Origin: Dehalococcoidia bacterium UBA1328 | GTDB taxonomy: Bacteria; Chloroflexota; Dehalococcoidia; Lucifugimonadales; Lucifugimonadaceae | NCBI GenBank assembly: GCA_002306815.1 | Contig: DBTA01000028.1 | Span: 1 to 62,230 of the forward strand | DNA length: 62,230 bases | Reading direction: 5' to 3' | In this document: in pieces, positions 61,041 through 62,230 of the stretch | Numbering within the stretch: the first letter of the stretch is position 1 | Layout of the letters: every line of letters begins with the position of its first letter | Notes under the pieces: generated by a model | Databases searched by the model: none | Told to the model about the DNA's origin: nothing | What the model saw: only the letters and a program-made list of their open reading frames with translations | Made by a program: the position numbers and the translations under genes

Positions 61041-62230
61041 ATGAACGGCTACGACGCAATCGCCACGATCCTTAAAAACCAGGGCTTTGAATGGCTCGCA
61101 TGTTTTCCTGCCAACCCATTGATCGAGGCAGTGGCAAAACAGGGAGTCCGCCCGGTGGTGTTCCGACAGGAACGCGGCGGGATTATGGCGGCCGATGGTT
61201 TCTCTCGACTGATGGCTGAACATGGTAAGTACGGTGTATTTGCTTGCCAGGGTGGTCCTGGTGTCGAAAACGCCTTTGGTGGATTCGCTCAGGCATGGGC
61301 CGATGGTGTGCCGATCATGTTTCTTCCAGACGGTCCCGGAACCGACAAGACGGATACGGCACCGAACTTCTCAGGTCCTCGTAACTACGAGCACATTATG
61401 AAGTGGGCCGGGTCGATTAATGCCTCCGCTCGCATTCCTGGTCTCATGCGCCAGGCAATTTCAGCCCTCAAAAACGGTCGACCCGGCCCCGTAATGCTCG
61501 AAATGCAGCGCGACGTTATGGGTGAAGAAGTGACCAACCTGGATGATTTCGGAAGTCCCGAATCTTATGTTGCTGCACCTTCAAAGCCTGAGCTTCGAGC
61601 GGCTATCAAGGCGCTATTGAATGCCAAGCGACCGGTGATTTGGGCAGGACAGGGAGTTCTTTACTCAGGTGGTTCCGACAAGCTCACCGAACTAGCCGAA
61701 CTCACTCAGATTCCGGTGATTACCACCATGCCCGGTAAGTCGGCAATCGATGAACGCCACCCGCTTGCTCTTGGCGCGGCGAACCGAACCGCTCCGAAAG
61801 CGGTCTGGGAATGGCTGCAGTCGAGCGACGTGATTTTCTGCATTGGTGCAAGTCTTTCTAAGACTAACTACGGAATTGATATTCCCGGTGGCAAGACCCT
61901 TATTCACTCCAGCAACAATTCTCTCGACATTAACAAGGAATACGTGACCGATATTGGATTGGTCGGTGATGCACGCAAGACTCTCTGCATGCTGGTCGAC
62001 GAAATAAAAGGGGAGATCGGTGAAGACGGACGTAAGTCCGATACTTCAACCCAGGAAGCAATTGCTGAAGTTAAGAAGGAGTGGCTGGAAGAATGGTCAG
62101 CTCTTCTCAACTCTGACATGCAACCGATAAATCCGTACCGTTTGGTGAACGAAATCAACAAGGCTGTCGACCACGAAATGACGGTAATGACCCACGATGC
62201 AGGTCATCCTCGTGACCAGATCATGCCTTT
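61041..62230 (+). CDS. thiamine diphosphate-dependent enzyme, acetolactate synthase-like (partial)
   Basis: The gene starts with ATG at 61041 behind GGGAG and runs off the window after 396 codons. It is an acetohydroxyacid synthase-like large subunit: the N-terminal Pyr domain has the catalytic glutamate E44 in FRQERGGIMAADGFSR, followed by GVFACQGGPGVENAFGG and the central domain with RPVIWAGQGVL and FCIGASLSKT. The ThDP-binding GDG motif lies beyond the window edge (VMTHDAGHPRDQ has just begun that domain). It may be a benzoylformate decarboxylase- or oxalyl-CoA-type relative rather than IlvB. Confidence 0.88.
   Translation, partial: MNGYDAIATILKNQGFEWLACFPANPLIEAVAKQGVRPVVFRQERGGIMAADGFSRLMAEHGKYGVFACQGGPGVENAFGGFAQAWADGVPIMFLPDGPGTDKTDTAPNFSGPRNYEHIMKWAGSINASARIPGLMRQAISALKNGRPGPVMLEMQRDVMGEEVTNLDDFGSPESYVAAPSKPELRAAIKALLNAKRPVIWAGQGVLYSGGSDKLTELAELTQIPVITTMPGKSAIDERHPLALGAANRTAPKAVWEWLQSSDVIFCIGASLSKTNYGIDIPGGKTLIHSSNNSLDINKEYVTDIGLVGDARKTLCMLVDEIKGEIGEDGRKSDTSTQEAIAEVKKEWLEEWSALLNSDMQPINPYRLVNEINKAVDHEMTVMTHDAGHPRDQIMP

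Noticed and set aside
1..62230. tRNA genes and CRISPR arrays
   Set aside because: No T-loop GGTTCGAATCC-like sequence in a cloverleaf context and no regularly spaced direct repeats were noticed on either strand by eye; a covariance search would settle it.

Overview
The window looks like a chromosomal segment from an uncultivated or little-studied bacterium of the phylum Chloroflexota, most likely a marine Dehalococcoidia / SAR202-type lineage. This is an inference from gene content: a DUF951 protein, a bifunctional-nuclease (DUF151) protein, HspR–GrpE–DnaK, Rex next to the ATP synthase operon, a type-2 PyrF, a solitary FtsZ, and several small-molecule redox enzymes (FAD oxidoreductase, SDRs, Ldh2-type and 3-hydroxyisobutyrate-type dehydrogenases, FAH hydrolase). 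GC content is moderate, CGA is a preferred arginine codon even in ATP synthase genes, and TTG and GTG starts are frequent. No tRNA, rRNA, CRISPR array or intact insertion sequence was seen.

Layout. 1–5.8 kb: dehydrogenase, ferredoxin-NADP reductase, ACT-malic enzyme, FAD oxidoreductase, SprT-like zinc protease. 6.1–13.9 kb: de novo pyrimidine operon pyrR-pyrB-pyrC-carA-carB behind a readable PyrR-type attenuator. 13.9–15.0 kb: wreck of an aminoglycoside/choline-kinase-like gene, then a methyltransferase. 16–18.6 kb: molybdate transporter modABC. 18.6–22.3 kb: broken lipoprotein gene, EndoIII-like glycosylase, pyrF, DUF951, DUF151 protein. 22.5–30.2 kb: full F-type ATP synthase operon (atpI-B-E-F-H-A-G-D-C) closed by a strong terminator. 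30.2–32.5 kb: LuxR remnant, rex, two small genes. 32.7–36.1 kb: hspR-grpE-dnaK. 36.2–41.5 kb: xylulokinase, AcuC-type deacetylase, membrane-anchored metallopeptidase, FAH-family hydrolase. 41.5–46.0 kb: broken secreted-protein gene, then MoxR-DUF58-DUF4129 genes. 46–49.9 kb: pyruvate kinase, CdsZ-like zinc-ribbon protein and a serine-recombinase homologue whose catalytic residues appear lost. 50–51.5 kb: pirin pseudogene and the RNase P RNA gene rnpB with its terminator. 51.5–62.2 kb: Ldh2 dehydrogenase, SDRs, epimerase, two tandem Eis-like acetyltransferases, two small unknown proteins, ftsZ, and the start of a thiamine-diphosphate enzyme cut by the window edge.

The most notable points are: the recombinase homologue that keeps its DNA-binding half but lacks the serine and arginine active-site motifs and starts directly after tandem stops of the preceding gene; a roughly 130-residue extracytoplasmic insertion in ATP synthase subunit a; a complete mutually exclusive PyrR attenuator; at least five decaying genes, broken mainly by in-frame nonsense codons; and a dispersed short repeat family that has also entered coding sequences.
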